Shown here: piece by piece, positions 48,543-60,153 of the stretch
Position numbering within the stretch: the first letter of the stretch is position 1
How the letters are laid out: each line of letters opens with the position of its first letter
Source: Brassica napus
Lineage: Eukaryota; Streptophyta; Magnoliopsida; Brassicales; Brassicaceae
Direction: 5' to 3'
Assembly (NCBI RefSeq): GCF_020379485.1
Contig: NC_063449.1
Coordinates: 36,825,473 to 36,889,472, forward strand
Length of the DNA stretch: 64,000 nucleotides
Position numbers and translations under genes: made by a program
Notes under the pieces: model-generated
Database searches by the model: none
Told to the model about the DNA's origin: nothing
What the model saw: only the letters and a program-made list of their open reading frames with translations

Positions 48543-48681
48543 TATTAGGATAAGTCTTAACTATATTTAGATAATCATGGTTTAATTCTGGTTCTTATCG
48601 TTATAGGCTTATTCTCTTGTATAAATACTCAGCGTTTGCTATTCTAATAAACAACACAAAATACTTCTTTAAACGCTTATA
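48543..48681 (+). repeat. 3' LTR of copia element 2
   Basis: It is identical to the 5' LTR except for three substitutions (TTAAT/ATAAT, AAGTAC/AATAC, ACACTT/ACGCTT contexts) and is followed by the ATTAT duplication. Confidence 0.93.
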
Positions 48682-49357
48682 ATTATCGAACAATTTCCTC
48701 TTGTAACCGGCGATCTTATCAATTAACACACAAACACAAAACAAGAAACTCTGGTTGTGAATTGAAACCTCAAGAAACGGATTAAAGAGTGATGAATCCA
48801 TGTCATAAGACTGACCTCTGCTTCATAAGATCGCATTCCTGTGCTCAAGAATCAAGCAAAAAGCTCCTTGTACCAATCTGGCCTCTGATGCTGAAATGTT
48901 CCCAAAACATCCTAGTGCAGATAAAATTTACTCAATAATACATTTTCCCCACATATCAAGTGAAATGGCTCTAAAAAATATTATGTTCAATCAGAGTACC
49001 AGACTTGGCATTTGAAGACAACCCGTTAAATCTTTGTCCCAAAAGAAACATATTCTTTACTCGTAATCGAGTTAGGTTGCTACACTCAAGATGTATCTAG
49101 AAAAAAGGATAAAAAGAAATATAAACCACCTTGGATCGCGAAGCATTAGGAGAATAGATGGGAAGCCAGGGCTTCGTCGGGCTAGCTGCTTCAAGGAAAT
49201 GTTTTCTTCCACATGAACAGCCTGAAGGACTGTGGCTTTTTAGATTGTCCGCACGAACAGGATCTCGTGAAGCTCTAACTACTTCGCGAGGCGGGTATTT
49301 GAGCGACGAAACCAGTGAGAAAGGCCTTGAAAACACTCAAGTCTTCATCATCATCAT

Positions 49358-50056
49358 ATTGGCCACAACAATCATACAAATCTCAGACCAAGTATTTATG
49401 TGAATCCAGGATTGACTTAAATCTTGGTGCACCAATAAAATACACATTCCTTATGTCTTTTAGAAAAATGTGTTTAGTAGATAAAAAAATATTTTATAAA
49501 GAAAAAACAAGAATATCAGATTTTAAAGTTATACAAATAAATATTTACAAATTATAAATTATTCATTCATATAATCAATATGTAAACTCTACCTGTATAT
49601 TCTTTTTAAGTGTTTTTATATATTGATTGCTTTTGTTCACAGCACTTTACAATTATCTCTGGATTTCTAGGAAATCTAATCTAACCAAGCACATGGAACT
49701 CAACCTCGGACGGTGCAGACTGCAGAGTTGTAAATTTAAAACTATACAATAGTTATCTTATACAAAATTTGACCCAAAAAAATTCAACAAAGACACTCAT
49801 ATATCATTATTAAACTTATCTGTTCTACATATATAAAATAGACAATAACCATTATTTAAACTTTTTTTTCTTAACATCATTTAAACTTGTTGTTTTGAAT
49901 TACCATTTAAACTTGTTTATATCATTGAATATGTACAATCATCATGCAGGATCATCGTCATAGCTATTTATCTAACTAGTCGTTTCAATATATTTCTCTA
50001 ATATATTAACACACGTTTTTGTTTTCGTATTTTCTAAACAACGTTTATGTAAATCC
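49358..50056. other. Intergenic, AT-rich
   Basis: This is the former upstream region of methyltransferase copy A. No coding or repeat feature stands out before the CACTA element. Confidence 0.45.
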
Positions 50057-50254
50057 TCTCACTACAAGAAAACAGCGGTATTCTGACGGACATTCCGACG
50101 GAAAATGAAATCTTCCGAATTTCCCGAGGAATTTCCTCTGAATATACCGACGGAATTCAGAGGAAATATCAATCCGTCGGAATATTCTTATGAAATACCG
50201 AGGAAAAATGTGTTCCTCGGAAAAACCGATGAATTCCGAGGAAATAATATTCTT

Positions 50255-50845
50255 ATACTCGATCGATCGATGCGTTTTTGGACATATATCCATCGATCGA
50301 TCCGTTTATAAAAAAACGTTCGAGATTTTGTTCATTCAATCTATTGGATATCCACATCGATCGATGGGATAATCTAATTGACCGATCACATTGTTACGCT
50401 TTGGTCCATCTTGGTGATCGATCGATCCATTTTGGGATCGATCGATCACATTGTTACCCCAAACCCTATTTCCTCGGAAAAGCCTCGGAATATTCCGAGG
50501 AAATTCCGAGGAACACTTGATATACTCGATCGATCGATGCGTTTTTGAACATATATCGATCGATCGATGCGTTTATAAAAAAACGTTCGAGATTTTGTTC
50601 ATTCGATCTATTGGATATCCACATCGATCGATGGGATAATCTAATCGACCGATCACATTGTTACGCTTTGGTCCATCTTAGTGATCGATCGATCGATCAC
50701 ATTGTTACCCCAAACCCTGTTTCCTCGGAAAAGCCTCGGAATATTGCGAGGAAATTCCGAGGAACACTTGATATACTCGATTGATCGATGCGTTTTTGAA
50801 CATATATCGGTCGATCGATGTGTTTATAAAAAAACGTTCGAGTTT
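50255..50845. repeat. About 260-bp tandem repeat inside the CACTA element
   Basis: A unit beginning ATACTCGATCGATCGATGCG recurs at 50255, 50522 and 50773, giving spacings of 267 and 251. Each unit has several GATCGATCGATC palindromes and the sequence CACATTGTTACCCCAAACCC followed by CCGAGGAA repeats. The third copy is truncated. Confidence 0.9.
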
Positions 50846-51829
50846 TGAAACCCCAAACACTAGTTCCTCGGTATTTCCTCGGAATATTCCGACGGAATTC
50901 CGAGGAAATTCTGAGGAAATAGGGTTTTTAAACCGAAAACAACGTTTTGCGGTTTGAATAACACTTATATAACCCTTATTAAGTGTCTTAGACTGATTAT
51001 GAAGTCAAAAATTTGTTCCTTACCTTATAATAAACACTTTTCCGATTGTATGAACGAAAACCCCACAACATAAGAGAAACACTTATACACTTTAATGAAC
51101 GGTAAAGAGAATACTTTCAATTCGTTTTGAAATTTGTTATTTCATGGTTTATGCTCATCTATACAAAGAATCCTCAATTGTATGCATTACAATTGTATAA
51201 GAAATGAAATACGGCAAAAAAAATTGATGTTTTGAAACCCCAAACACTAGTTCCTCGGTATTTCCTCGGAATATTCTGAGGAACAATATAAATTAATAGA
51301 AATACATGCACAGGATATTCTTTTTCCTCGAATTAATGAAAGTATTCCGAGGAAATTCCGACGGATATTTAAGTGGCCGTCGGAATTTCCTCGGAATATT
51401 TTCATTTAACCAGGCAAACAAGCCGCCAAATATTTCGCGAAAATTGAAATTGAAAATACTGAGGGAATTCCGACGGAAAATATCCGTCAGACCCAAGGTT
51501 TTATAAACTCGAAACGCATCTTCTTCCCCATTTCTCTCTTCTTCCTCTCCGGCGATCTCTCTCTCCTTCCGGCTTTCTCCACCTTCTCTCGCGACGATCT
51601 CTCCGGCGAATCCTTTCCATTCCCTTACAAATCATGTAAGGACCCTATCCCACTCTCTTAGGTCCTATTTGTTAGGTTTTTAAGTAGATTTGATGATTTT
51701 AGAAGTTTTTTGATAGATTTTTGTTAGGGTGATTGGGTAGGATTGTGATTTGTTGTGTAATAGGTTTAGAATTGTGATTTGGTTGTGTTGAATTGATTTA
51801 GAACTTTTTTTATAAATTGTTTATTATTT

Positions 51830-52440
51830 TTGTATTTACAAAACGTTTTTTTCTATATAAATTCGATTTTACAAAACGTTTTTTGTATATAAATTCGATT
51901 TTTGGATTTATAAAAGATGATTTCATATTTATAAAAATATTTATATTTATTAAAACTAATATTGTATTTATAAAACATTTTTTTGATTTATAGACACTAT
52001 TTTTTTATTTTTTTATTTATAAAAACAATTTTGAAATATACAAACCGTTCTTTGTATATAAATTCGATTTTTGGATTTATAAAAGATGATATCATATTTT
52101 AAAATTAATTTTGTATTTATAAAATATTTTTTTGATTTATAAACACTATTTTATTATTTTTTGTATTTATAAAAACTATTTTGTATTTATAAAAAGATGA
52201 TTTCATATCTATAAAAATATTTATATTTATTAAAACTAATTTTGTATTTATAAAACATTTTTTGATTTATAAACACTATTTTATTATTTTTTGTATTTAT
52301 AAAAACTATTTTTGTATTTATAAAAAGATGATTTCATATTTATAAAAATATTTATATTTATTAAAACTAATTTTGTATTTATAAAACATTTTTTTTATTT
52401 ATAAAAACTATTTTATTATTTTTTGTATTTTAAATATGTT
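51830..52440. repeat. AT-rich degenerate tandem array
   Basis: Units containing TTTGTATTTATAAAA, GATGATTTCATATTTATA and TTATATTTATTAAAACTAAT recur four times with a spacing of about 130-150 bases. They are spacer sequence within the CACTA element. Confidence 0.8.
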
Positions 52441-53416
52441 TTCTATTTCAATTTTAATATTATATTTTCGAATTTCAATTTTAAAAAATAAATTTATAAT
52501 TTTTTTTTTAATTTTGGAAATATTCCGAGGAAGTTTATCCCTCGGGATATTCCGACAACATCTTCCTCGGAATATTCCGAGGAATTTCCGACGAACTTGT
52601 GGTCCTCGGAATTTCCTCGGAAATTCATTTCCTCGGAATTCCGTCGGAAATATCCGAGGGATTTCCGAGGAAAGATGAATTTCCGAAGAGTTCTTTCCGA
52701 GGATTTTTTTCGTCGGTATATCGTCGGAATAGCGTTATTCCGACGACATACCGACGATTTTTTTCCTCAGTATGCCGCTGTTTTTTTGTAGTGTCTCTTT
52801 CGTTTGAGTATAATAATTTACAATTTGGCAAATGATCCTGGTTTCTGATTGGTATTGTTCCACATCAGTTACGCAACGAGAAAGATTAATTAAGTTATCT
52901 TTTTAGTACATTATATATGTGTACCTAAAGCTCATTAAGTAAGTTATCTTTTGAGTATAATATTGGTGTGTACATCTGTCACATGCGATAATATATATAC
53001 GCAATGTCTCCTTCGGATGGGATTTTTTATTCATTAATTTTCATTCAATTCATCGTTTATTTCAATTCGATCCAAAAATTCAGATTTATGTAAATCTTCG
53101 AAACAAAGCAAATATTAAAAATCATTATCCGTTAAAAACAAAACAAATTAAAAATACTAAAAAAAATTGAGTTGGATATCCGCTTTGCTTCGAATTCTAT
53201 ACAAATAGATGAATACCTATAATTAAATAGAAAATTTTATGTATACTTTTATGTAATTATCATTTTGGCATATAATTTTATTTATAGAATTACTTATAAA
53301 AGTTATAAATTAAGAATTTGGAATATAATTTTTGGATATCCTTATCTTTTCGAAGCAAATCAAATCAAAATATTAAATACCTGTAATAATGGGTATTATT
53401 CGATCCATACCCACCC

Positions 53417-53605
53417 CAGTGGCGGAGCCAGCTCTATGGGCGGTGAGTCATTTGACCCAGGTGTATTTCAGGTAAAAACTTTTTTTTTGCTTATAGTTAA
53501 GAAACAAAACTGGAAAAATATTGCAAAAAATATGTTATTGACCCTTATGATTTATTTCAATTAGTAATTTGACCCTCCTAAAGACTTCCTCTAGCTCCGC
53601 CACTG
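53417..53605. mobile_element. hAT MITE with 8-bp duplication
   Basis: The 189-bp element starts CAGTGGCGGAGCCAGCTC and ends TAGCTCCGCCACTG, a strong inverted pair. An exact 8-bp duplication ACCCACCC lies at 53409-53416 and 53606-53613. It has inserted into GATCCATACCCACCCTAC, which itself looks like the end of another hAT-type repeat (52980-53640). Confidence 0.93.
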
Positions 53606-54417
53606 ACCCACCCTACTCTTTTGGGAACCCGACTATTGAAAATGGCATCGGTCTTGAAGATTAAAGTAAGTTATCTTTTGAGTAAAATAATTCGTCTGTA
53701 CCGAACACCACATTTTGTCACATGCGATGTCTCTTTTGGGAACCCTTGAAGATGTGCTCGCGCTTGAACATCTTGGGTTTTGAGCTGTACTTCGGACACT
53801 GAGGGGATGTATTCAACTAGGAGTTTGAAACGATTTATATTAAAATGATAAATCTACTGTTATTCAAATATGAATTTAAAAAAATATTTTAAAGTTCAGT
53901 ATTATTGAACTTATCATTTCGTAAAAAACTCTGAATGTTTGAAGAGAATTCTTTAGTTATAAAAATAAAAATTTAAATCTCATTGTTTTAGATGAGATTC
54001 TAGAGTGTTTTAACAAAAATCACACCAAATTTTTCAATCCCCCTACAATCTTCTACAAACTCATTAAAAGTCAAATCACTTCAAATTACATATACACCCT
54101 CCTTAACCCCCAAAATACATCTCAATAATATAAAATATAATTGATATTATTACAAAGCTTTTATGCTAAAATATAAAAATTAATTTTTATTTAATTATTA
54201 TGGTCTGCCGATGACCCGCAAGTAACCCCCGCATACCCGAACAAACGGAGTGAATGCCTATATACTAAATTTTATGTGAGTTATGCAAATCAAATTTTTC
54301 TGACAAAAAAAATCGCTAACCAGTCATGAAAAGGGGGGGTCGATCTGACCCGCTTCCCCGTAGTACACACAAAATGCTGCTAGAAGAAAGATAAAAAAGA
54401 AAGAAAGTATAAACTAC

Positions 54418-54673
54418 CTTGGATCGTGCAGCATTAGGAGAATGGATGGGAAGAATGAGATCCGTCGGGCTAGCTGCTTCAAGAAAATGTTTTCTTCCAC
54501 ATGAACATAAACTTGTTGATGAAGAGCCTGAAGTAATGTGACTTTTTAAATTGTCCGCACGAACATGATCTCGTGAAGCTAATTGCTCTGCGAGGGGAGT
54601 ATGTGAGCAAGGACACCAGTGAAGAAGGCCTTGAATGCACTTGGGTCTTCATCATTATCATCATAATGGCCAT
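54418..54673 (-). pseudogene. Exon 1 of a SAM-dependent methyltransferase (array copy B)
   Basis: From ATG at 54673 the minus strand reads M-A-I-M-M-I-M-M-K-T-Q-V-H-S-R-P, closely matching exon 1 of copy A. A frame shift after the R-S-C-S-C-G region sends the ORF to a stop at 54479. In another frame the conserved block S-C-G-R-K-H-F-L-E-A-A-S-P-T and H-S-P-N-A-A-R-S-K continues to a GTAGTT donor at 54417. Copy B encodes Gln where copy A has its first stop. No later exons follow. Confidence 0.75.
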
Positions 54674-55535
54674 ACAATCTTAACCTTAAACCTCTAGCAT
54701 TGTCCCCACATTTATAGTCTTATCTAGTCTACAGGATACCTCCAAACGCTCGATTTGTGTCACATGCGATAATTCATGCGAGATATGCATTCGGAAACTT
54801 TGAAGATGGGCTCCGGCTTCAATATCATGGGCTGTACGTAAGACACTTAAGCACCCAAATATCCTTATACTAGGTAATAATTTATACTAGAAAATAATAT
54901 GCCCCTTGCGCCTAATGTGATTATTAATTTCGTTATTTTTGATAAAAAGACATTAAATCTGTTTAATCTGGATAATGGTTCGGTTTTAAGTTTTTCTTTT
55001 GGTTTTTAATCTTCTAAAATATAACTATTATTTTTAATTAATATTCATTTTAGTTTATTCGGTTAAAATGTTTGATTTTTTGGTTTTTTCTGTAAAACCC
55101 AAAAATTAATATTATTTGTTTATTTTCATGTTATGAATTTTAGAAAGTCGTCATGTCGAACCAATGGTTTCATATAATAGTTTCTAAACAGATAATAGTT
55201 TAAGAAAAAGAAAAGAAAATTATTAAGACAAATCATTTCACTACAATTTGGTCGGTAATGAAAGAAGCATTAAGAAAAAATAGTTCAACTTTCAAAAAAT
55301 TTAGATACTTCAGTTGTGGTGAATACTTAGTTACAAAGTGCTCACATCAAGGTGCACATGTATATGTATGTAAAAAGTATATAGAAATAGTTGACAAATA
55401 TATTGTTAATCAATATTAAATGATATTTTTGTTCAAAATAATACATGAAAGATAAAATTAAAATTCATTTAAAAAAAAAAAGGCCTTGGCATTAGTCATT
55501 TTTTCATATAAAGAAAATAAAATTGTATCCGTAAA
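54674..55535. other. AT-rich intergenic
   Basis: No gene is visible. A possible Helitron 5' end lies near 54885 (see the Helitron candidate). The open frame at 55486-55671 runs into the hAT element and is not a gene. Confidence 0.4.
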
Positions 55536-57277
55536 TAGGGGTGGGCACGTATCGAATATCTGGGTATTTGGAAGCATTCGTGTCGATTCGATCTTTAGCC
55601 ACTTAGATATTCGGTTACTTAGATATCCAAAATATTTTAAAATTTTAAAGAATATCCGATTTGATCCGTAAATAAAATAAAATTTTAAAAATAATTGAAT
55701 TTTTTTAATAATAACATTTTATTAAAAAAATAAAACATAATTTAACTTTTTTAATTCTAATACCTAAAATAATAAATTTAATTCATAAAAATATTGTAAA
55801 ACTGATATAAAGTATAATATATATAACACATATATATAATTCTTTACATATATGTATATATATGCATATAACAGATCGAATTAGATATTGGTTCCTAAAA
55901 ATATTGGTATTTTTGATTTGCTTCTTTTTGGATATTGTATTTTAGTATTTGATTTGTTTCGTAGAGTTACGGATATCTAGATTTTTTTTGTTCAAATCAA
56001 AACGGATAATGAATCGAATCAAAATTTACGAATAATTCTGTTCAACTTTATCCGTAAACAATAAAAATAATATATATATATAGTTTGGCTTTTGATTCGT
56101 TATCTATTTTTATTCGAACCGAAAAATCCACAGTTTTATTGGAACCATGTATGTGAGTTTTATATTTAAAAAAAAAACGCAAAGTACATAGTGTGAACAC
56201 ATTTGTGAATATAGTGTGAACGCGTAAACATATTTTTTATCAAATCATTGTGAGGCTGCCACGTGTCTATTATAATGTGAATGCATTTATTATAATGCTT
56301 CTCTTTTAATTTATAAGAGATATTAATTGAGAAACATTACAAAATTGTTTTGTAACGTGTCACCATGAAAATGAAATTCATAATTTTTAAAGAAATAGGT
56401 TGGTCCAACTTAACTTATATTATAATTTTTATTAAACTAACTATTAAATTGATAAATAGTGTACAAAAGAATATTTTCGCATTTTCTTTAAATAAAAGCT
56501 ACAGAATTGCCTAATATGGTTAATGTATATATGACAATTAATGATTACGAATAATAAATATTTGATAATAATTTTTGTATCTCAGCTATTTTTTGTTTAA
56601 TTTTATATTATTAAAATATATTAAACAACCACATTAACCATATAATAAAAAATATTTTTTTCTTATACGTTATATTTTGAATTTTTAAAACGACTATATA
56701 TTATTAAAAACGTTAAATGTCTCACACTAAGATTTTGTGATCAAGGTTTAACTTTTTTTGGTAATAACAAGATACAAATGATCATAAATCGTATGAATAT
56801 GAAGTCTCATTTACTAGACATTCATATTATATATTAATATAGTTTAAAATTAAAGTATATAACATAGAAAAATATTTAAATATGATAATTTCTAAATTTG
56901 TATTGAAAAAGTATTGAAACCTTAATATTTTAAGTTTGAAATTTGTATTAAAAAAATCACACATTATAAATTTTGTGTTTATCATAAGTATGAATTTTCA
57001 ATAATAAATATTTATATTAAAATATACTATATATCTATGTTCATGTCATTGCAATTTAGTTATATACCATATAAAATAAATAAAATGATTGTTATGACTT
57101 ATTTACCAAAAAGTATCGTAAATAAACAAGATGTATTGTTTTGATTTTTGTCTTTACTCTAATTTAATTATATACTTAATACGTAAATAAATACAAATAA
57201 ATAATAATAGATAAAAATTAGTTTTATATATAACATTTATCTCGCGCCTGCGCAATTGCGCGGATTGCTTAATATCT
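54885..57277. mobile_element. Helitron candidate (weak)
   Basis: Near 54885 TATACTAGAAAATAATATGC followed by CCCTTGCGCC resembles Brassica Helitron 5' ends. Near 57241-57275 CTCGCGCCTGCGCAATTGCG resembles the GC-rich hairpin before a Helitron 3' end, although the usual CTAG-type end is altered to TTAATATC. No Rep/helicase gene is present, and the interior is AT-rich with a hAT insertion. Confidence 0.3.
55536..56050. mobile_element. Degenerate hAT element with exact 8-bp duplication
   Basis: The element starts TAGGGGTGGGCACG and is flanked by TCCGTAAA at 55528-55535 and 56051-56058. The right end TGTTCAACTTTA matches the complement of the left end (TGCCCACCCCTA) if four C-to-T changes and one further change are allowed. 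The flanks inside carry the TATCGAATATC repeats of this hAT group. Confidence 0.72.
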
Positions 57278-57994
57278 CAATAATTTAAGATAATCTAAAC
57301 GTAACACAACATCAGCCATATCCAAAGATCATATGTCTTTCGTTCTCTCTGTATATATACACACTTATGTACCTTTCGATGCAACATGTTCTAAGAAGAT
57401 GAAACTTTCTCCTGGTCTCAGCAACTCGCTTGATTTCTAAAATTATCATATAATATATATAAATATTGCACATCATTTTTATATTATAAAATTTTGATTA
57501 TTAAATATTTTCAAATAAAAACAGTTGAATTTATTGGGATTTAGATAATTAAACAATAAAATAGTCGTTAAAAGTAACTACAGTTTTTTTATCTGAAAAA
57601 GGGAACTACAGTTTAGTTTTGATCTCTACGAAAAAATGAAAAAAAAAATTCTATTTAATAAAAAATGATTGTTTATAGTGAGAATAACCAGAGCGTCTAG
57701 TAAGTTTCATGAGAGAAATTGAATGTTGTTTATTAATTATTTATCATCATTTAATTCGTAACTATACTTGTTTTGTCAAAATTTTATACTTAGCATTACA
57801 TACATAAATGTACATATGTGTGGGATACAAAAGTGGGGGGCCCCACCAATAAGGGGGCTCCATGCAAATGTTTCGTAACACTCTGTTCAAGCCCGGCTCT
57901 GCCTGAAAAGGGTTGGTTTATAATATGTTTATGCATAAATCAGCTATGATGCTTTTATTACTAGGAATAAAGAATTTACCTTTGAGTGACGTCA
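56059..57994. other. Very AT-rich intergenic
   Basis: Nothing but AT-rich sequence and the possible Helitron tail was seen. GTGGGGGGCCCCACC at 57833-57847 is a short GC palindrome. Confidence 0.4.
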
Positions 57995-58623
57995 CCGGGG
58001 CGGATCTAGAAAATCATTTAGCATGAGACATGATATATATAATAAAAAAATATTAAAATATAAATAACTTAAATGATATTATTTAGCAAATTAAATTATA
58101 TTAAAATTTATAAAAAAAATTATATTAATCATTAAAACTCACATTTTTATTTTTCCAAGTCATATGAAAAGGTAAACAACTTTTCTAATTGTAAATAATT
58201 TAAATAATATTATATAGCACATGATAATTTCATTATGAAATACATTTATTTATTTTATTACTTATTTTAATCTAAATATTAAAAATAAACTTAATAAAAC
58301 AACTTGTTAGAATACCTTTATATGAATTATAGTTTTCACTTTGTCAAAAACTAATATTAGGAAAGGGAAAGAATAGTAAAACAGAAAGATAGTTTTAGGT
58401 AGCAAAAAAAAAGGAAAAAGAATCGAAAAGTGTAGATAATTATGAAAAACACACAGTATTTCGTGGGATGCGAACCGAGCTGGGTGGGGCACAGTTGAGC
58501 TATTTCAAGCACCATCAGCCGTAAAAGCTAGCGATTCCATTGGTACATGAAATTTGTACAAGGATTTAATTTTATTAGTATGTGGCTCATGCCCCACTCT
58601 CCCTGTACGTGGGTCCGCCCCTG
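57995..58623. mobile_element. Probable hAT-type element
   Basis: The left end CCGGGGCGGATC and the right end (inverted, CAGGGGCGGACCCACG) form a short inverted pair of the CAGGGGCGGA class, with an AT-rich interior. No 8-bp duplication could be matched. Its right end abuts exon 4 of methyltransferase copy C and appears to have truncated it. Confidence 0.5.
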
Positions 58624-59165
58624 GAGACAGAACATAGAGCAAGTGTCGCAACGACTGCATCCACGGAAGCATCATCTAAAGGTATAGCTTCTCCTACCTA
58701 GTAGCAGACAGAGAAGTAACATCGGGAGATTATGAAAAAGACACTGTGTATGATGCAAACAGATAGTTAACCAACACTTACTCCTTGCTTGAAACTAAAG
58801 TCTTTGGGTTTCTATCCTGCTTTCGCAGCTGCTTCGCGTGTGTACGTCTTCATTTGGGGATTTAGATCCAACCAAAGTAGAGTTATATTCACGTTAAGAG
58901 CAACGTAGTTATCTCAAATTAGGATCTGTTTCAATACAAATCTCCAGCACCTTTTCAGCTTTTGCCTTTAGTTTATCAAACCGCCTTAACCTTGAAATCA
59001 CTAATCACAACTTTGAGACTCTTGTGAAAAATCAGTCAAAAGAAGGATGCAAAACCCAGCTCATAAACATACATACCTCTTTCCAATAAGATTGCCTCAC
59101 TGAGTTTAAAACCAAGGAGTTAAACAACCTAATATACCTCCGGCCTCTGCGTATGATGTTCACCT
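58624..59165 (-). pseudogene. SAM-dependent methyltransferase remnant (array copy C, exons 2-4)
   Basis: Exon 4 (58697-58624) reads V-G-E-A-I-P-L-D-D-A-S-V-D-A-V-V and is cut off at the hAT-type element. Exon 3 (about 58988-58782) retains K-A-E-K-V-L-E-I, D-P-N-L-R, E-A-A-A-K-A-G and F-S-F-K-Q-G, with the glycines of motif I lost (I-C-I-E-T-D where G-I-G-T-G is expected) and several stops. Exon 2 (about 59165-59060) is barely recognisable (Q-R-P-E-V-Y). It is more decayed than copy A. Confidence 0.72.
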
Positions 59166-59892
59166 GGAGCATCCTGATGTACATACCAAATTCTTAACAC
59201 TATCAATATCTCTTCTGATACAAGAAGTCACTCAGATCAAGAAATAAACTTCCAGAAGCAACAAACTTCTGCACAGTCAAGATCTTATGAAAGCTATTGA
59301 GATAAGGATGTCATTAGATTACAGTTAGGTTACATACTTTGAGCCATGTTAAGCCAAGAAGGAAACAACAGCAAAAGAATAAACCACTATAAAGCTTATT
59401 ATGTCACGTTCACATTTAAAAGTCTTATATAATTGCAAGACAAAACAAATTGACTCCGTTACCTGAAATGCATCTTTGTGTCAGTACTTTTGACCACAAA
59501 AGCACTGTAAAGAACAGACGTAATCAAGACGGTAGAAAGAGGAGGGCGCTGAGAACTTCGAGGAAAGCAAGTATTCTAGGAAACACCATTATTGTTTTGT
59601 TTTGCTCCTCGAGAGATCTCTGAATGTTTGATCACAATCTGTTGTTGTCTTTTGCGTCTGTTGAACTTTTCTCTTTGGCTTGACCTCTCATCTCACTCTT
59701 CTCACGGCCAGCCCCTCCATCATCTTTGTTACTCTGTTTTTGTTCTTAGTTTTTGTCTTGTGTTTTTATCATCACACACTCAGACGCTCTTTACTCTCTC
59801 GTTTATGTTTGTTCTTTAGTATATAAGAGATTAGTGTCAAACCGACCAGAAACAAGGAGAAACACAAACAAAAAAGTGAATGTTCACTTTAC
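59166..59892. other. Spacer between methyltransferase copy C and the TNL pseudogene
   Basis: No exon is supported. The open frame at 59592-59819 is low-complexity and has no recognisable motif. The terminal TNL exons, if any, may lie here but were not identified. Confidence 0.4.
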
Positions 59893-60153
59893 CTGTGGTT
59901 TTAGGCAGAGGGCTTCTAACGAACGTTTTGGATTTTGTCCTTTGTGGGAGATCAAGTGCACCACCAGATCGGAAGTTGAGTTTGGTTGGAAGAGCCGTTG
60001 TCTTTGACCACCCTTTCAAATTGAAACGAGGAAATTTACAACAATTTTCAATAGAGTAGGGGAGCACCTTCAGACTTGAGCATCCACTAAGATCCGATGT
60101 ATCTAGATAAGTGGCATTCCCAATAGAATCAGAAGATCCACCAGACTTGAGCA

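Larger units (their letters stand above)
43863..48681 (+). mobile_element. Ty1/copia LTR retrotransposon (second copy, young)
   Basis: LTRs of 139 bp lie at 43863-44001 and 48543-48681, flanked by the 5-bp duplication ATTAT (43858-43862 and 48682-48686). The primer-binding site TGGTATCAGAGC (44002-44013) directly follows the 5' LTR and matches initiator Met-tRNA priming. The purine tract GAGGGGGAG precedes the 3' LTR. The two LTRs differ at three positions. The element lies antisense within exon 3 of the methyltransferase gene. Confidence 0.96.
42873..49357 (-). pseudogene. SAM-dependent (UbiE/COQ5-type) methyltransferase, split by a retrotransposon (array copy A)
   Basis: Exons lie at about 49357-49130, 48911-48816, 48714-48682 continuing at 43857-43672, 43378-43282, 43218-43156 and 43072-42873. 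The protein has a plastid-type N terminus with C-S-C-G-R-K-H-F-L-E. The SAM-binding motif I is L-E-I-G-V-G-T-G-P-N-L-K, then G-M-D-P-N, then L-K-P-G-G-I-F-L-F-I-E-H. It ends R-P-H-V-Y-G-V-A-Y-K. From memory the closest Arabidopsis genes are At1g69523/At1g69526. The reaction would be methyl transfer from SAM; the substrate is unknown. Lesions are a TGA in exon 1 (49339-49337), a TGA in exon 2 (48854-48852) at a position that is Trp in relatives, and the copia insertion in exon 3 after L-F-D-N. The exons 3' of the insertion are otherwise open. Confidence 0.88.
50060..52793. mobile_element. Complete non-autonomous CACTA element
   Basis: The element starts CACTACAAGAAAACAGCGGT and ends CCGCTGTTTTTTTGTAGTG. 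It has the 3-bp duplication TCT at 50057-50059 and 52794-52796, diagnostic of CACTA transposons. Both flanks carry TTCCGAGGAA and TCCGACGG subterminal repeats. There is no transposase. The interior has a GATCGATCGATG-rich tandem repeat, a pyrimidine-rich leader-like stretch (51520-51640), and an AT-rich tandem array (51830-52440). The family is the same as the partial autonomous-type element at 1-862. Confidence 0.96.
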
